Positions 55,617 to 64,000 are shown, numbered from the stretch's first letter. The stretch: DNA of 64,000 bases from Bradyrhizobium sp. ISRA430 (GCF_029909975.1 NZ_CP094516.1:1674001-1738000), one strand, 5' to 3'. Notes: generated by a model from the sequence alone, not told the origin. Numbers and translations are program-made.

Positions 55617-57176
55617 CTACGGCCTGATCGTCATATTCCCCGGTGGCCCCGGCGTGCGCAGCGGCTCGGCGAGCCGCGCGAATTCGCAAAGCAGCGAACG
55701 CGTCTTGCGGGGATCGATGATCTCCTCGACCCAGAATTTCTCGGCCGAGCGGAACGGCGAGCGCAGCTTGTTGAGGCGCTCCTCGATCTCCTTAAGCTTG
55801 GCGACCCCATCCTCCGCCGCGTCGATATCGGCGCGGTAGGCGGCCTCGATGCCGCCTTCGAGCGGCAGCGAGCCCCAATAGGCCGAGGGCCAGGCGTAGC
55901 GGATCGAGAAGCGGTCGGCGGGCTGATGCACCACGCCTGCAACACCGAAGGCGTTGCGCAGGATCACCGTGCACCAGGGCACCGTGGTCTGGTTGACCGC
56001 GGCCATGGCGCGGACGCCGTGCCGGATGGTGGCTGACTTCTCCGCATCCAGGCCGATCATGAAGCCGGGGCAGTCCATGAGATAGACGATAGGCAGATGG
56101 AAGGTCTCGGCGAAATCGACCCAGCGCACCACCTTCTGGCACGCATCCGCCGTCCAGGAGCCGCCATAGTGAAAACTGTCGCTGGCGAGCAGCAGCACCG
56201 CCCTGCCCTCGAGCCGCGCGAGCCCGACGATGATCGGCTTGCCGAAGTTCCTTGCGACCTCGAAGAAGGAGCCCTTGTCGACGACCGACTCGATGATCGG
56301 CCGCATCTTGTAGACCTGCTTGCGGTTGCGCGGCACCGCGTTCATCAGCGCTTCTTCGGTGCGCTCGGGATCGTCGGTGCAGGGCAAGGTCGGCGGCAGC
56401 TCGTAGACCGACGACGGCAGATAAGAGAGGAAGCGGCGCGCGCAGGCAAACGCCTCCTCCTCGGTCTCGACGGCATGATCGATCGCGCCGGCGCGGGTCT
56501 GGATGTCGGCGCCGCCGAGATCCTCCTTCGAGAGATCCTGTCCGAGCGCCTTCACCACAGGCGGCCCGGCGACGAACATCGCCGAGGACTTTGTCATGAT
56601 GGAGTAATGGCTGGCGGCAAGACGCGCTGCGCCAAGGCCCGCGACCGAGCCGAGGCCGAGCGCAACCACCGGCACGCGGGACAGATTTTCCGTCGTGAAG
56701 CGATACCAGCGCGTGCCGCCTATGCCACCCGGCAGATTGGCCGCGCCCTTGGTTTCGATCGTCTTCACCGAGCCGCCGCCGCCGGAGCCTTCGATAATGC
56801 GGACGATGGGCAGACGGAAGTCGTGCGCCATCTCCTCCGCCATCAGCGGCTTTGCGGAGATCGACGCATCGGCCGAGCCGCCGCGCACGGTGAAGTCGTC
56901 GCCGACCACGACCACGGTACGGCCATCGACGCGCGCGCGGCCGAACACGCAGTTCGCCGGCGTCACGTGTTTCAGCTCGCCCTTTTGATCGTATTCACCG
57001 ATGCCGGAGACGGCACCGATCTCGTGAAAGCTGCCCTTGTCGGTCAGCTTGTCGATGCGCTCCCGAACAGTCAGCCGGCCCTGGTCATGCTGTCGCTTGA
57101 CCTTGTCAACGCCTCCCATCTCCCGCGCGAAGGCTTCGCGCCGAGCGAGCTCGTCGAGTTCCGGCTTCCAGTTCAT
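55617..57176 (-). CDS. Acyl-CoA carboxylase beta subunit (carboxyltransferase)
   Basis: A 519-residue carboxyltransferase of the propionyl/methylcrotonyl-CoA type, which moves CO2 from carboxybiotin to an acyl-CoA. Crotonase-like halves show GGSVKTIETKGAANLPGGIG, VALGLGSVAGLGAARLAASHYSIMTKSSAMFVAGPPVVKALGQDLSKEDLGG and LMDCPGFMIGLDAEKSATIRHGVRAM, FGVAGVVHQPADRFSIRYAWPSAYWGSLPLEGGIE. GGAGGGAG precedes the ATG, which lies inside the 3' end of the IclR gene (71-base overlap). No biotin carboxylase subunit lies in the window. The acyl-CoA substrate is unknown. Confidence 0.92.
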   Translation of the reverse strand: MNWKPELDELARREAFAREMGGVDKVKRQHDQGRLTVRERIDKLTDKGSFHEIGAVSGIGEYDQKGELKHVTPANCVFGRARVDGRTVVVVGDDFTVRGGSADASISAKPLMAEEMAHDFRLPIVRIIEGSGGGGSVKTIETKGAANLPGGIGGTRWYRFTTENLSRVPVVALGLGSVAGLGAARLAASHYSIMTKSSAMFVAGPPVVKALGQDLSKEDLGGADIQTRAGAIDHAVETEEEAFACARRFLSYLPSSVYELPPTLPCTDDPERTEEALMNAVPRNRKQVYKMRPIIESVVDKGSFFEVARNFGKPIIVGLARLEGRAVLLLASDSFHYGGSWTADACQKVVRWVDFAETFHLPIVYLMDCPGFMIGLDAEKSATIRHGVRAMAAVNQTTVPWCTVILRNAFGVAGVVHQPADRFSIRYAWPSAYWGSLPLEGGIEAAYRADIDAAEDGVAKLKEIEERLNKLRSPFRSAEKFWVEEIIDPRKTRSLLCEFARLAEPLRTPGPPGNMTIRP

Positions 57177-58080
57177 TCACTCCCTCCGACCTGATGGGCT
57201 TGTTGTTGTTTTGAACTGCCATCGCGATCGGCTTGCGTGCGAGACGGTTGTTGAACACATCAGCTTCCGCGCCCTCAAGCAGGCTGCCCAGCGACCTGCC
57301 AAGCCCGACCATCAGCGGCGCGACCTCGTCATGCAAACGCTGCTCGTCATACATCGCGGCCAACAGGCCGATCGTGACGACGACGAAGGTCTGGTATTGC
57401 GGCGACCACATCGGCACGGCGAGGCCGTTGATGTGCGGGCTCCACAGACCACAGGCCACGACATAGCCATGCTCGCGCAGGAACTGGCGGTTGGCCTCGA
57501 TGCGAGGCCTCAAGATCTTGGCGGTCTCGGGAGCTTCGCGTTCCATTTCCGCAATCAAGGCATCGCCGACTTCCGGCGCCAGTGCTGCCGTGTAGGCCGC
57601 GCCCGCGGCGGTCGACGCCATCGAGATGCGGCTACCGGTCCCCTCATGCAGACCGAGTGCGGACGCCGAGCGCGCGAATTGCAGATAGACGAGATGAAAG
57701 CGATCCGGCACGACGAAGCCGACCGTGCCCGGCAGTTGCTCGGCGACCTCCTGGAGGCGCTGGCGGATCATGGAGCGCAACTGGGCGCCCTTCATCATCG
57801 AGGCGCTCATCGCCACCGCGCTCGGACCGATGCGATACTTCTGATCGCGCGGCAGGTAAACGAGCTGTCCCATCCGCGTCAGCGTGTGGGTGAGCCGCGA
57901 CACCGTCGATCGCGGCAGACCGCAGCGATTGGAAATCTCGAGATTGCCGAGTCGGGCCTCATGGCCCTCGAAGCATCGCAACACGTCGAACGCGCGCGAA
58001 ACCACCTGGATGACATCGCTCTCACCGGCATCACCAGCGAGCACTCCTTGCCTACTCAACCGCTCCGAACGTCGTCCCAT
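57106..58080 (-). CDS. IclR-family transcriptional regulator
   Basis: A 324-residue IclR protein. The winged helix is at about 22-85 (VIQVVSRAFDVLRCFEGHEARLGNLEISNRCGLPRSTVSRLTHTLTRMGQLVYL) and the effector domain at 95-265. It is upstream of and overlaps the carboxyltransferase in the same direction, so the two are likely co-transcribed. A double palindrome lies just upstream of its start, in the region shared with the biotin carrier gene. Confidence 0.93.
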   Translation of the reverse strand: MGRRSERLSRQGVLAGDAGESDVIQVVSRAFDVLRCFEGHEARLGNLEISNRCGLPRSTVSRLTHTLTRMGQLVYLPRDQKYRIGPSAVAMSASMMKGAQLRSMIRQRLQEVAEQLPGTVGFVVPDRFHLVYLQFARSASALGLHEGTGSRISMASTAAGAAYTAALAPEVGDALIAEMEREAPETAKILRPRIEANRQFLREHGYVVACGLWSPHINGLAVPMWSPQYQTFVVVTIGLLAAMYDEQRLHDEVAPLMVGLGRSLGSLLEGAEADVFNNRLARKPIAMAVQNNNKPIRSEGVNELEAGTRRARSARSLRAGDGRR

Positions 58081-58096
58081 TGATCCCTACCGTTTG

Positions 58097-58120
58097 TTCC
58101 GCTCTGCGGAATTAAATTCC
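58097..58120. promoter_or_regulatory. Two overlapping palindromes, candidate IclR operator
   Basis: TTCCGC-TCT-GCGGAA (58097-58111) overlaps GGAAT-TAA-ATTCC (58108-58120) in the gap between the divergent IclR and biotin carrier genes. Both are perfect and share the GGAA half-site, which resembles the TTCC/GGAA symmetry known for IclR-type operators. It could control both directions. Confidence 0.6.
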
Positions 58121-58176
58121 ACTTGCAGACGAAGCTACCTCAGGCATTTTGCGACGACAACAAAAAGGCGATTGGC

Positions 58177-58398
58177 ATGCCAGATATTAAGATCGTCACC
58201 GAGGTTGCAGGACGCGTGTGTGCGATTCCCGTGCAGGTTGGAGGAAGCGTCGCGGATGGCGATGACGTTGCAGTTGTCGAAGCGATGAAGATGGAGATAC
58301 CGGTGCCCTCGCCTGCGGCCGGCACGATCAAATCGCTTCTCGTGAAACTCGACGATGTCGTCGCCGAAGGCCAGGCCATAGCGATCGTCGCGAGTTGA
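58177..58398 (+). CDS. Stand-alone biotin carboxyl carrier protein
   Basis: A 73-residue single biotinyl domain with the biotin-accepting Lys38 in VVEAMKMEIPVPSPAAG, and VTEVAGRV/KLDDVVAEGQAIAIV strands as in the family. It carries CO2 for the carboxyltransferase. Divergent from the IclR/carboxyltransferase operon; a biotin carboxylase must come from elsewhere. The ATG at 58177 gives the standard short carrier; an ATG at 58123 adds an unlike tail. Confidence 0.9.
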   Translation: MPDIKIVTEVAGRVCAIPVQVGGSVADGDDVAVVEAMKMEIPVPSPAAGTIKSLLVKLDDVVAEGQAIAIVAS

Positions 58399-58544
58399 AG
58401 CGCACTTCGTGGATATCTTCCGCGACAATCTGTCAGTCCGACTTTCGCATTCGTGGTACGGCGTTGCCATCGCCGATTCTCGATGACATGATCCGCGCCA
58501 AGCAAGAACGTCTTCACAACAAGGGGAGACGATTGGAGGGAAAC

Positions 58545-59708
58545 ATGCTTCGTGGGCTGCTCATGCTCGCGCCTGCCTTGGTTGCGGGCTTTTCTTTTGC
58601 GTCTACACGCTACGCCTCGGCTGAAGACATCAAGCTGCCGCCTAGTCTGACCTTCACCGCCTATGACACCGGAACCGCCGGCTTCAACATCGCGGTCGGC
58701 GTCGGCAAGATGATGAAGGATAAATACGGCACCGATGTGCGCGTGCTGCCCGCCGGCAACGACGTCGCCCGCCTCGCGCCGCTGCGCGCCAAGCGCGCGG
58801 CCTCGTCGGCGATGGGATCGGGCACCTATTTCGCACAGGAAGGCGTGTTCGAGTTCGGCAGCAAGGAATGGGGCCCGCAGCCGCTTCAGCTCATGCTCTC
58901 CACGGTCGACTGCAATTGCGGATCGCTTGGCGTTGCCGCGGATGCCGGCGTGAAGGAGCTCAAGGACCTCAAAGGCAAGCGGGTCGGCTTCGTGGTCGGC
59001 TCGCCGGCGCTGAACCAAAACTCGCTTGCCGTTCTCGCCTTCGCCGGTCTCACGAAAGACGACGTCAAGGTCGTCGAGTTCGCAAGCTACGGCGCGATGT
59101 GGAAGGGCCTGATCAACAACGATACCGATGCCGCCTTCGGCACCACCATCACCGGCCCCGCCAAGGAAGCCGAGACCTCGCCGCGTGGCCTGGTCTGGCC
59201 TCCGCTGCCCGCCAAGGACAAGGAAGGCTGGGCGCGCATGCAGAAGGTCGGCTCGTTCTTCTTCCCGCAGCTTGCGACCTGCGGCGCCGGCATCTCGCCG
59301 GAAAAGCCGGTCGAACTCGGCAATTACCCCTACCCGATCTTCGTCGCCTACGCCTCGCAAGCAGCGGATCAGGTCTACGCGATGACCAAGGCGATGATCG
59401 TGAACTACGACGCCTACAAGGACTCCGCGCCCGGCGCCGGCGGGCTTGCCGCCGACCGCCAGACCAAGAACTGGGTAGTTCCGGTGCATCCCGGCGCGGT
59501 CAAGGCGCTGAAGGAAGCCGGGCAATGGACCGACGCGCAGGAGTCCCACAACAACAAGCTGTTCAAGCGGCAAGAGGTGCTCGCGGCCGCCTGGGCCGAC
59601 TACGGCAAGTCCAACCCGCCATCGGACGACAAGGCATTCCTCGACGGCTGGATGAAAGCGCGCGCGGCCGCGCTTGCCAAGGCCGACATGCCGAACGGGT
59701 TTGATTAG
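58545..59708 (+). CDS. TAXI-family TRAP transporter solute-binding protein
   Basis: A 387-residue exported binding protein. The signal peptide covers LMLAPALVAGFSFASTRYASA. The mature part has LTFTAYDTGTAGFNIAVGVGKMMKDKYG, typical of the TAXI group (TRAP-associated extracellular immunogenic protein), which captures organic substrates for TRAP permeases. GGAGGG lies 5 bases upstream of the start. It is followed by the fused TRAP permease gene, with a 41-base gap. Confidence 0.9.
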   Translation: MLRGLLMLAPALVAGFSFASTRYASAEDIKLPPSLTFTAYDTGTAGFNIAVGVGKMMKDKYGTDVRVLPAGNDVARLAPLRAKRAASSAMGSGTYFAQEGVFEFGSKEWGPQPLQLMLSTVDCNCGSLGVAADAGVKELKDLKGKRVGFVVGSPALNQNSLAVLAFAGLTKDDVKVVEFASYGAMWKGLINNDTDAAFGTTITGPAKEAETSPRGLVWPPLPAKDKEGWARMQKVGSFFFPQLATCGAGISPEKPVELGNYPYPIFVAYASQAADQVYAMTKAMIVNYDAYKDSAPGAGGLAADRQTKNWVVPVHPGAVKALKEAGQWTDAQESHNNKLFKRQEVLAAAWADYGKSNPPSDDKAFLDGWMKARAAALAKADMPNGFD

Positions 59709-59749
59709 TCTGCAAGAAGCGCAGCCAGCCACCACGCGCGGGGTCGATC

Positions 59750-61825
59750 ATGTCGTCTGTTTCAGTTTCACCCGGCCCGCAGGAGCAAGCCAAGCGGGTC
59801 GTATTCGACGACCCTCACGGCGCTGCCGGCAACATGCAGGAAGCCGAGGTGACGCGCGTGCGTACGTTGCGCGGCGCCTGGCGCTGGACGCTGGTGGCTG
59901 CGACCGCGGCAACGATCCTGCTCTGCATCAACCAGCAATTCTCGCTGCGCTTCTTCGTCGGCTACACCCAACTCAACACGGAGTACTTCTATCTCCTGAT
60001 CGCCTTGATGCTGCCCTTCACCTTCCTGATCTTTCCGGGCAGCGAGCGCGCGCCGCTCGACCGGATTCCCTGGTATGACCTTGCGTTCTTCGTCGTGACC
60101 TTCGCGGCGGCGCTGCTGCTGATGTCGAACGTGCGCAAGGCGGCTGAAGCCGGATGGGAATTCGGCGGCGCGCCCAACAGCGTGATCGTCGCGGGTCTCG
60201 TGATGTGGGCGATGCTGATGGAGGCGCTGCGCCGAACCGGCGGCTGGAGCCTGCTGCTGAGCGTGCTGCCCTTCACCGTCTATCCTCTGTTCGCCGAATC
60301 CGCGTGGCTCGGGCCGTTCCGCGGCACGCAATCGACGCTGGAACAGGCGACCGCCTATCACGTGCTCTCGGGCGAGAGCCTGCTCGGCATTCCGATCCAG
60401 GCGTTCGCCGACACCGTGATCGGCTTTCTCGTGTTCGGCACCGCGCTGATGATGACGGGAGCCGGCAAGTTCTTCATCAATCTCGCCTTCGCGCTGTGCG
60501 GCACCTTCCGCGGCGGCGCCGCGAAAGTCTGCATCTTCGCGAGCGGCCTGCTCGGCATGATGTCGGGCTCGATCATCTCCAACGTGCTCACCGCCGGCAC
60601 CATGACCATTCCGGTGATGAAGAAGAGCGGTTTTCGCGCCTCCTATGCCGGTGCAATCGAGGCTTGCGCCTCGACCGGCGCGGTGCTGGCGCCGCCGGTG
60701 ATGGGCGCGACCGCGTTCGTGATCGCACAGTTCCTCAACATCAGCTACGCCGAGGTCGCGGTCGCCGCGATCATTCCGGCCGCGCTCTACTATGTCGGCC
60801 TGTTCATGCAGGTCGACGCCTATGCCGCGCGCCACGGGCTGAAGGGCATTCCGCGCGCCGAGCTGCCGCGGGTAATGGATACGATCAGGGACGGCTGGTA
60901 CTACGTTTTCGTCATCGCGCTGCTGATCGTGATGTTGCTGTACTTCAAGCGCGAGAGCCATGCGCCATTCTATGCCACCGCGCTGCTGCTCGTTCTCAAC
61001 CAGATCTTCTCCAAGGACACACGCTGGACCGCGGCGACGATCGGCAAGTTCCTCGAGGTCAACGGGCGCACCTTCGTTGAGCTCGTCGGCATCCTCGCCG
61101 GCTGCGGCCTCCTGATCGGCGCGTTCTCGATGACCGGCGTGGTGTCGAGCCTTGCCAACGACCTGCTGCGGCTTGCCGGCGACAACGCGTTTCTGCTGCT
61201 TGCGATGTGCGCCTTCACCAGCCTGATCCTGGGGCTCGGGCTGACGACGACGGCCTGCTACATCTTCCTCGCCATTCTGGTCGCACCGGCTTTGGAAAAG
61301 CTCGGGCTCAACCGCATGGCCGTGCACATGTTCATCTTCTATTGGGGCATGCTGTCGTCGATCACGCCGCCGGTCGCGATCGCATCCTTCGCGGCCGCGG
61401 GCATTGCCGGCTCGCCGGCGATGAAGACGGGCTGGGAATCGATGTGGGTCGGCAGCATCATCTATTTCATCCCGTTCTTCTTCGTGCTCAATCCCGCGCT
61501 GGTGCTGCAGGGACCAAGCCCGTATCTGCCCGGCCTTGGCCTGATGGCGCTCGCCGCGTTTGGCACGCTATTCATCTGCGGCGGCATCCAGGGCTACCAG
61601 GCCTTCGTCGGCGACCTCCGCGGCGCGGGCGCGCTCGAGTGGCCCATCCGCGTGCTGCTGGTGATCGGCGGATTCGTCGTTGCCACGCCCGGCGGCGGGA
61701 TCATGCCGCTGTCGCAGATGCAGATCACGCTGCTGGGGCTCGCGATCCTGGCGCCGACGAGTTTGCTCGCCCTTCTCCTGGTGCGACGGCAGAGCCCGGT
61801 GCCAGACGGGTTGCGCGTGCCCTGA
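59750..61825 (+). CDS. TRAP transporter permease, fused small/large subunit (DctQM/TAXI type)
   Basis: A 691-residue integral membrane protein with about 16-18 hydrophobic segments. The N-terminal four helices (50-190) are the small subunit; the main part is the DctM-like large subunit with GLLGMMSGSIISNVLTAGTMTIPVMKKSGFRASYAGAIEACASTGAVLAPPVMGATAFVIAQFLNISY, the conserved TRAP permease block, and ITPPVAIASFAAAGIAG near 560. The 12-kb cluster links it to a TAXI binding protein. The substrate may be an organic acid, but a name is unsupported. Confidence 0.93.
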   Translation: MSSVSVSPGPQEQAKRVVFDDPHGAAGNMQEAEVTRVRTLRGAWRWTLVAATAATILLCINQQFSLRFFVGYTQLNTEYFYLLIALMLPFTFLIFPGSERAPLDRIPWYDLAFFVVTFAAALLLMSNVRKAAEAGWEFGGAPNSVIVAGLVMWAMLMEALRRTGGWSLLLSVLPFTVYPLFAESAWLGPFRGTQSTLEQATAYHVLSGESLLGIPIQAFADTVIGFLVFGTALMMTGAGKFFINLAFALCGTFRGGAAKVCIFASGLLGMMSGSIISNVLTAGTMTIPVMKKSGFRASYAGAIEACASTGAVLAPPVMGATAFVIAQFLNISYAEVAVAAIIPAALYYVGLFMQVDAYAARHGLKGIPRAELPRVMDTIRDGWYYVFVIALLIVMLLYFKRESHAPFYATALLLVLNQIFSKDTRWTAATIGKFLEVNGRTFVELVGILAGCGLLIGAFSMTGVVSSLANDLLRLAGDNAFLLLAMCAFTSLILGLGLTTTACYIFLAILVAPALEKLGLNRMAVHMFIFYWGMLSSITPPVAIASFAAAGIAGSPAMKTGWESMWVGSIIYFIPFFFVLNPALVLQGPSPYLPGLGLMALAAFGTLFICGGIQGYQAFVGDLRGAGALEWPIRVLLVIGGFVVATPGGGIMPLSQMQITLLGLAILAPTSLLALLLVRRQSPVPDGLRVP

Positions 61826-61847
61826 TTGCGTTGCACAAAGAGAGGCG

Positions 61848-63695
61848 ATGAAACCGCTATCGCCTCCCGCTTCCGCCTGGACCCGCTCGAAACCGCCCTT
61901 GCTGCGGTTTCTGGACAATTGCCTCAGCGAATTCTCCGCCGAGAACTCGGGCGCGGTCGCCGACTACATTCCCGAGCTCGGCAAGGCCGATCCTGCCCAT
62001 TTCGGGATCAGCCTCGCGACGCTCGACGGGCATGTCTACGAGGTCGGCGACAGCCGGGTGCCCTTCACCATCCAGTCGATGTCCAAACCATTCGTGTTCG
62101 CGCTCGCGCTGGACCTGCTCGGCGCGGCACAGGTTGAAAGCACGATCGGTGTCGAGCCCTCGGGCGATCCTTTCAACTCGATCCGGCTCAACGCCGAGAA
62201 CCATCCGTTCAACCCGATGGTCAATGCCGGCGCGATTGCCTGTACCGGCCTGATCCACGAGAGCAAGGGCGTTGATGCGTTCGAGCAGATCCGCGTTGCG
62301 CTCGGCCGCTTCGCCGGGCGCGATCTCGACGTCGACGAAGCCGTCTACGCTTCCGAAAGCCAGACCGGCGACCGCAACCGCGCCATCGCCTATCTTTTGC
62401 GCACCAACGCCGTGATCAAGGACAATGTCGCGGCCGTGCTCGACGTCTATTTCCGGCAGTGTGCGGTGCTGGTGACCGCGCGCGATATTGCGGTCATGGC
62501 GGCAACGCTCGCCAACCGCGGCCTCAACCCGGTCACGGGCGAGCAGGTGATGACGCCCTATGCAATCGCACGGACGCTGTCGGTGATGACGTCCTCGGGC
62601 ATGTACGACTATGCCGGTGAATGGATCTACCGGATCGGTATCCCCGCCAAGAGCGGCGTCGGCGGCGGCATTCTCGCAGCGCTTCCCGCCCGCCTCGGGC
62701 TCGGCAGCTATTCGCCACGGCTCGACAAGCACGGCAATAGCGTGCGCGGCATCAAGGTCTGCGAGGCGCTGTCCTCGCATTACGACCTGCACATGCTCAA
62801 CCGCAGCGACGACGCCCGCAACGCGATCATTGCCGACTACGACATCGGCAAGAGCCCGTCGCGGCGCGTGCGACGTCCGCAGGAGCGCGAGATCCTGGCC
62901 GCCCGTGAGCACGAGGTGCGGGTGATCGAGCTGGTCGGCACGCTGTCGCTGTCCGCCGTCGACTACGTGTCGCGCCGGCTCGCCGGCGGCCCGCGGCCGC
63001 AATTCGTCATCTTCGATCTCCATCGTGTCACCTCGACCACGCGCGCCGGCGCGCGGCTGGTCGCGGAAGCCTTCGAGGAGCTGGCCGCGCTCAACGTCAC
63101 GGTGATCCTGTCCGGGGTCAAGCGCGCCTCCAGGGAGTGGAATGCTTTGCGGGAATGGACCGCGGAGCTCAAGAACGTCCGCGACTTCTTCCTGCTCGAC
63201 ACCGCGATCGAATGGGCGGAAGACCAGATCGTCTATCGCTACGGCGGCTCGATCGACTTCCACGAGACCACCGAGCTTGCCGAACAGCCGCTGCTCACCG
63301 GTCTGAGCGCGGAGGAGCTGACCGATCTGGCTTCGCTCTGCACGATCCGGACCTATCAATCCGGCGCGAAGATCCTCACGACCGGTGATCCCGCCGATGC
63401 CCTGTTCTTCCTGCGCAGCGGCGCCGTCCACGTCACGCTGCCGGACGGGGTGCGGCTGGCGACGCTGACCGCGGGCATGGCGTTCGGCGAGATGGCGCTA
63501 TTGGAGCCGACCCGCTCCGCCGATGTGTTCGCCGACATGGCCGCGACCGCGTTCGAGGTGCCGCTTAGGGATTTCGAACGCTTCCGCAAGCAGCACCCGC
63601 GCGCCGGCGAGCGCATCATGCGCAATTTGGCGCAGCTCCTCGCCGATCGCCTGATCGTGGCCAACGCCAAGGTGGACATCCTGACGTCGATGTGA
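61848..63695 (+). CDS. glsA: Glutaminase with C-terminal STAS and cyclic-nucleotide-binding domains
   Basis: A 615-residue three-domain protein. Residues 20-316 form a serine-dependent beta-lactamase-like glutaminase, with the Ser77/Lys80 pair in QSMSK, the NAGAI and SGMYDYAGEW motifs, plus GVGGGILA, and hydrolyse Gln to Glu and ammonia. Residues 355-460 are a STAS domain (REHEVRVIELVGTLSLSAVDYVSRRL, VIFDLHRVTSTTRAGARL). Residues 480-605 are a cNMP-binding domain (IRTYQSGAKILTTGDPADALFFLRSGAVHV, FGEMALLEPTRSADV with the Glu548/Arg556 pair). Most glutaminases end near residue 310. It follows the TRAP permease by 22 bases and is likely co-transcribed. Confidence 0.95.
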   Translation: MKPLSPPASAWTRSKPPLLRFLDNCLSEFSAENSGAVADYIPELGKADPAHFGISLATLDGHVYEVGDSRVPFTIQSMSKPFVFALALDLLGAAQVESTIGVEPSGDPFNSIRLNAENHPFNPMVNAGAIACTGLIHESKGVDAFEQIRVALGRFAGRDLDVDEAVYASESQTGDRNRAIAYLLRTNAVIKDNVAAVLDVYFRQCAVLVTARDIAVMAATLANRGLNPVTGEQVMTPYAIARTLSVMTSSGMYDYAGEWIYRIGIPAKSGVGGGILAALPARLGLGSYSPRLDKHGNSVRGIKVCEALSSHYDLHMLNRSDDARNAIIADYDIGKSPSRRVRRPQEREILAAREHEVRVIELVGTLSLSAVDYVSRRLAGGPRPQFVIFDLHRVTSTTRAGARLVAEAFEELAALNVTVILSGVKRASREWNALREWTAELKNVRDFFLLDTAIEWAEDQIVYRYGGSIDFHETTELAEQPLLTGLSAEELTDLASLCTIRTYQSGAKILTTGDPADALFFLRSGAVHVTLPDGVRLATLTAGMAFGEMALLEPTRSADVFADMAATAFEVPLRDFERFRKQHPRAGERIMRNLAQLLADRLIVANAKVDILTSM

Positions 63696-63710
63696 GCGCC
63701 AGGTTGCGGC

Positions 63711-64000
63711 TCAGCGGCTCGCGGCCTCGCTCAGCCGCCGGTTGATCTTGGCTGCGCTTGCCTTGAGCACTTCGGATGGCCTCTGGCCAGTCGCCGCGCA
63801 CAGGCAAGCCCAGTAGTAGATGACGTCGCCGAGCTCATCGACGAGACCCGCCTGGTCGAGCCAGCTATCACGCAACAGCTTCTTGATGTGTTCGGCGACC
63901 TCGCCGGCCTCGCCGGCGAGGCCAAGACCAAGATAGGACAACCGCTCGTTCGACGGATGCTCATCGACTTTCGCAACGCTCGCGGCCCAGGCCGCATATT
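63711..64000 (-). CDS. MazG-like nucleotide pyrophosphohydrolase, truncated by the window
   Basis: A partial gene whose 5' end lies beyond the window edge. The visible C-terminal 95 residues include NERLSYLGLGLAGEAGEVAEHIKKLLRDSW and VDELGDVIYYWACL, the helical metal-binding ExxE...ExxD pattern of MazG/dUTPase-like NTP pyrophosphohydrolases, which clean up aberrant nucleotides. It is convergent with glsA. Confidence 0.85.
   Translation of the reverse strand, partial: YAAWAASVAKVDEHPSNERLSYLGLGLAGEAGEVAEHIKKLLRDSWLDQAGLVDELGDVIYYWACLCAATGQRPSEVLKASAAKINRRLSEAASR

Noticed and set aside
58140..63431. Long minus-strand open frames over the TRAP and glutaminase genes
   Set aside because: They mirror the well-supported plus-strand genes and show histidine/arginine-rich shadow composition.

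Overview
This window is GC-rich, densely packed alphaproteobacterial chromosome. Gene families, gene style and small palindromic intergenic repeats fit Bradyrhizobium or a close relative in the Hyphomicrobiales. That assignment is an inference from recognised gene families (GuaA/GuaB, a small cold-shock protein, valine-degradation operon, TAXI-TRAP transport), not from a marker gene. No rRNA, tRNA, CRISPR array, transposase or phage gene was found.

Region 1 (about 0.1-12.7 kb) looks accessory. Small hydrolases and oxidoreductases each sit beside a regulator: AraC with a carboxylesterase; LysR divergent from an exported YciI-like protein plus Tat-exported epoxide hydrolase; LysR divergent from an exported Cys-type hydrolase; two paralogous NAD(P)-binding SDR proteins flanking a TetR regulator and an O-methyltransferase. 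It ends in an MFS transporter gene broken by an exact 10-bp tandem duplication.

Region 2 (12.8-36.7 kb) is mostly core: guaA, a cupin, a cold-shock gene with a candidate promoter and terminator, an RsmB-like methyltransferase, a MAPEG protein, a frameshifted metallophosphoesterase, a CurA-type reductase, guaB, rlmE with a Ppx/GppA phosphatase, an orphan molybdenum hydroxylase large subunit, a DUF188 protein, a Uup-type ABC-F ATPase with a DSD1-type PLP enzyme, MFS pumps and a flavoprotein.

Region 3 (36.9-49.7 kb) is acyl-CoA metabolism. A leftward valine/isobutyrate operon runs mmsA, acyl-CoA dehydrogenase, 3-hydroxyisobutyryl-CoA hydrolase, mmsB, acyl-CoA synthetase, MaoC hydratase, and across a repeat an SDR. 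It diverges from a LysR gene across an inverted repeat. A second group has thioesterase plus TetR, divergent from enoyl-CoA hydratase and thiolase, with ATGAT/ATCAT palindromes at both promoters.

Region 4 (49.8-55.4 kb) holds an MFS carrier and poorly characterised genes. They include a winged-helix/TolB/TPR regulator divergent from a DUF1127-membrane-uncharacterised domain fusion, which is the most novel-looking gene here, an exported Cys/His papain-fold-like protein, and two small ORFs.

Region 5 (55.6-64 kb) looks like a substrate uptake and carboxylation locus. An IclR regulator and carboxyltransferase diverge from a 73-residue biotin carrier, a TAXI solute-binding protein, a fused TRAP permease and a glutaminase carrying C-terminal STAS and cyclic-nucleotide-binding domains. 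A MazG-type gene is cut by the window edge. At least five families of palindromic repeats fill the intergenic gaps, including one amplified as three perfect-period 146-bp tandem units.
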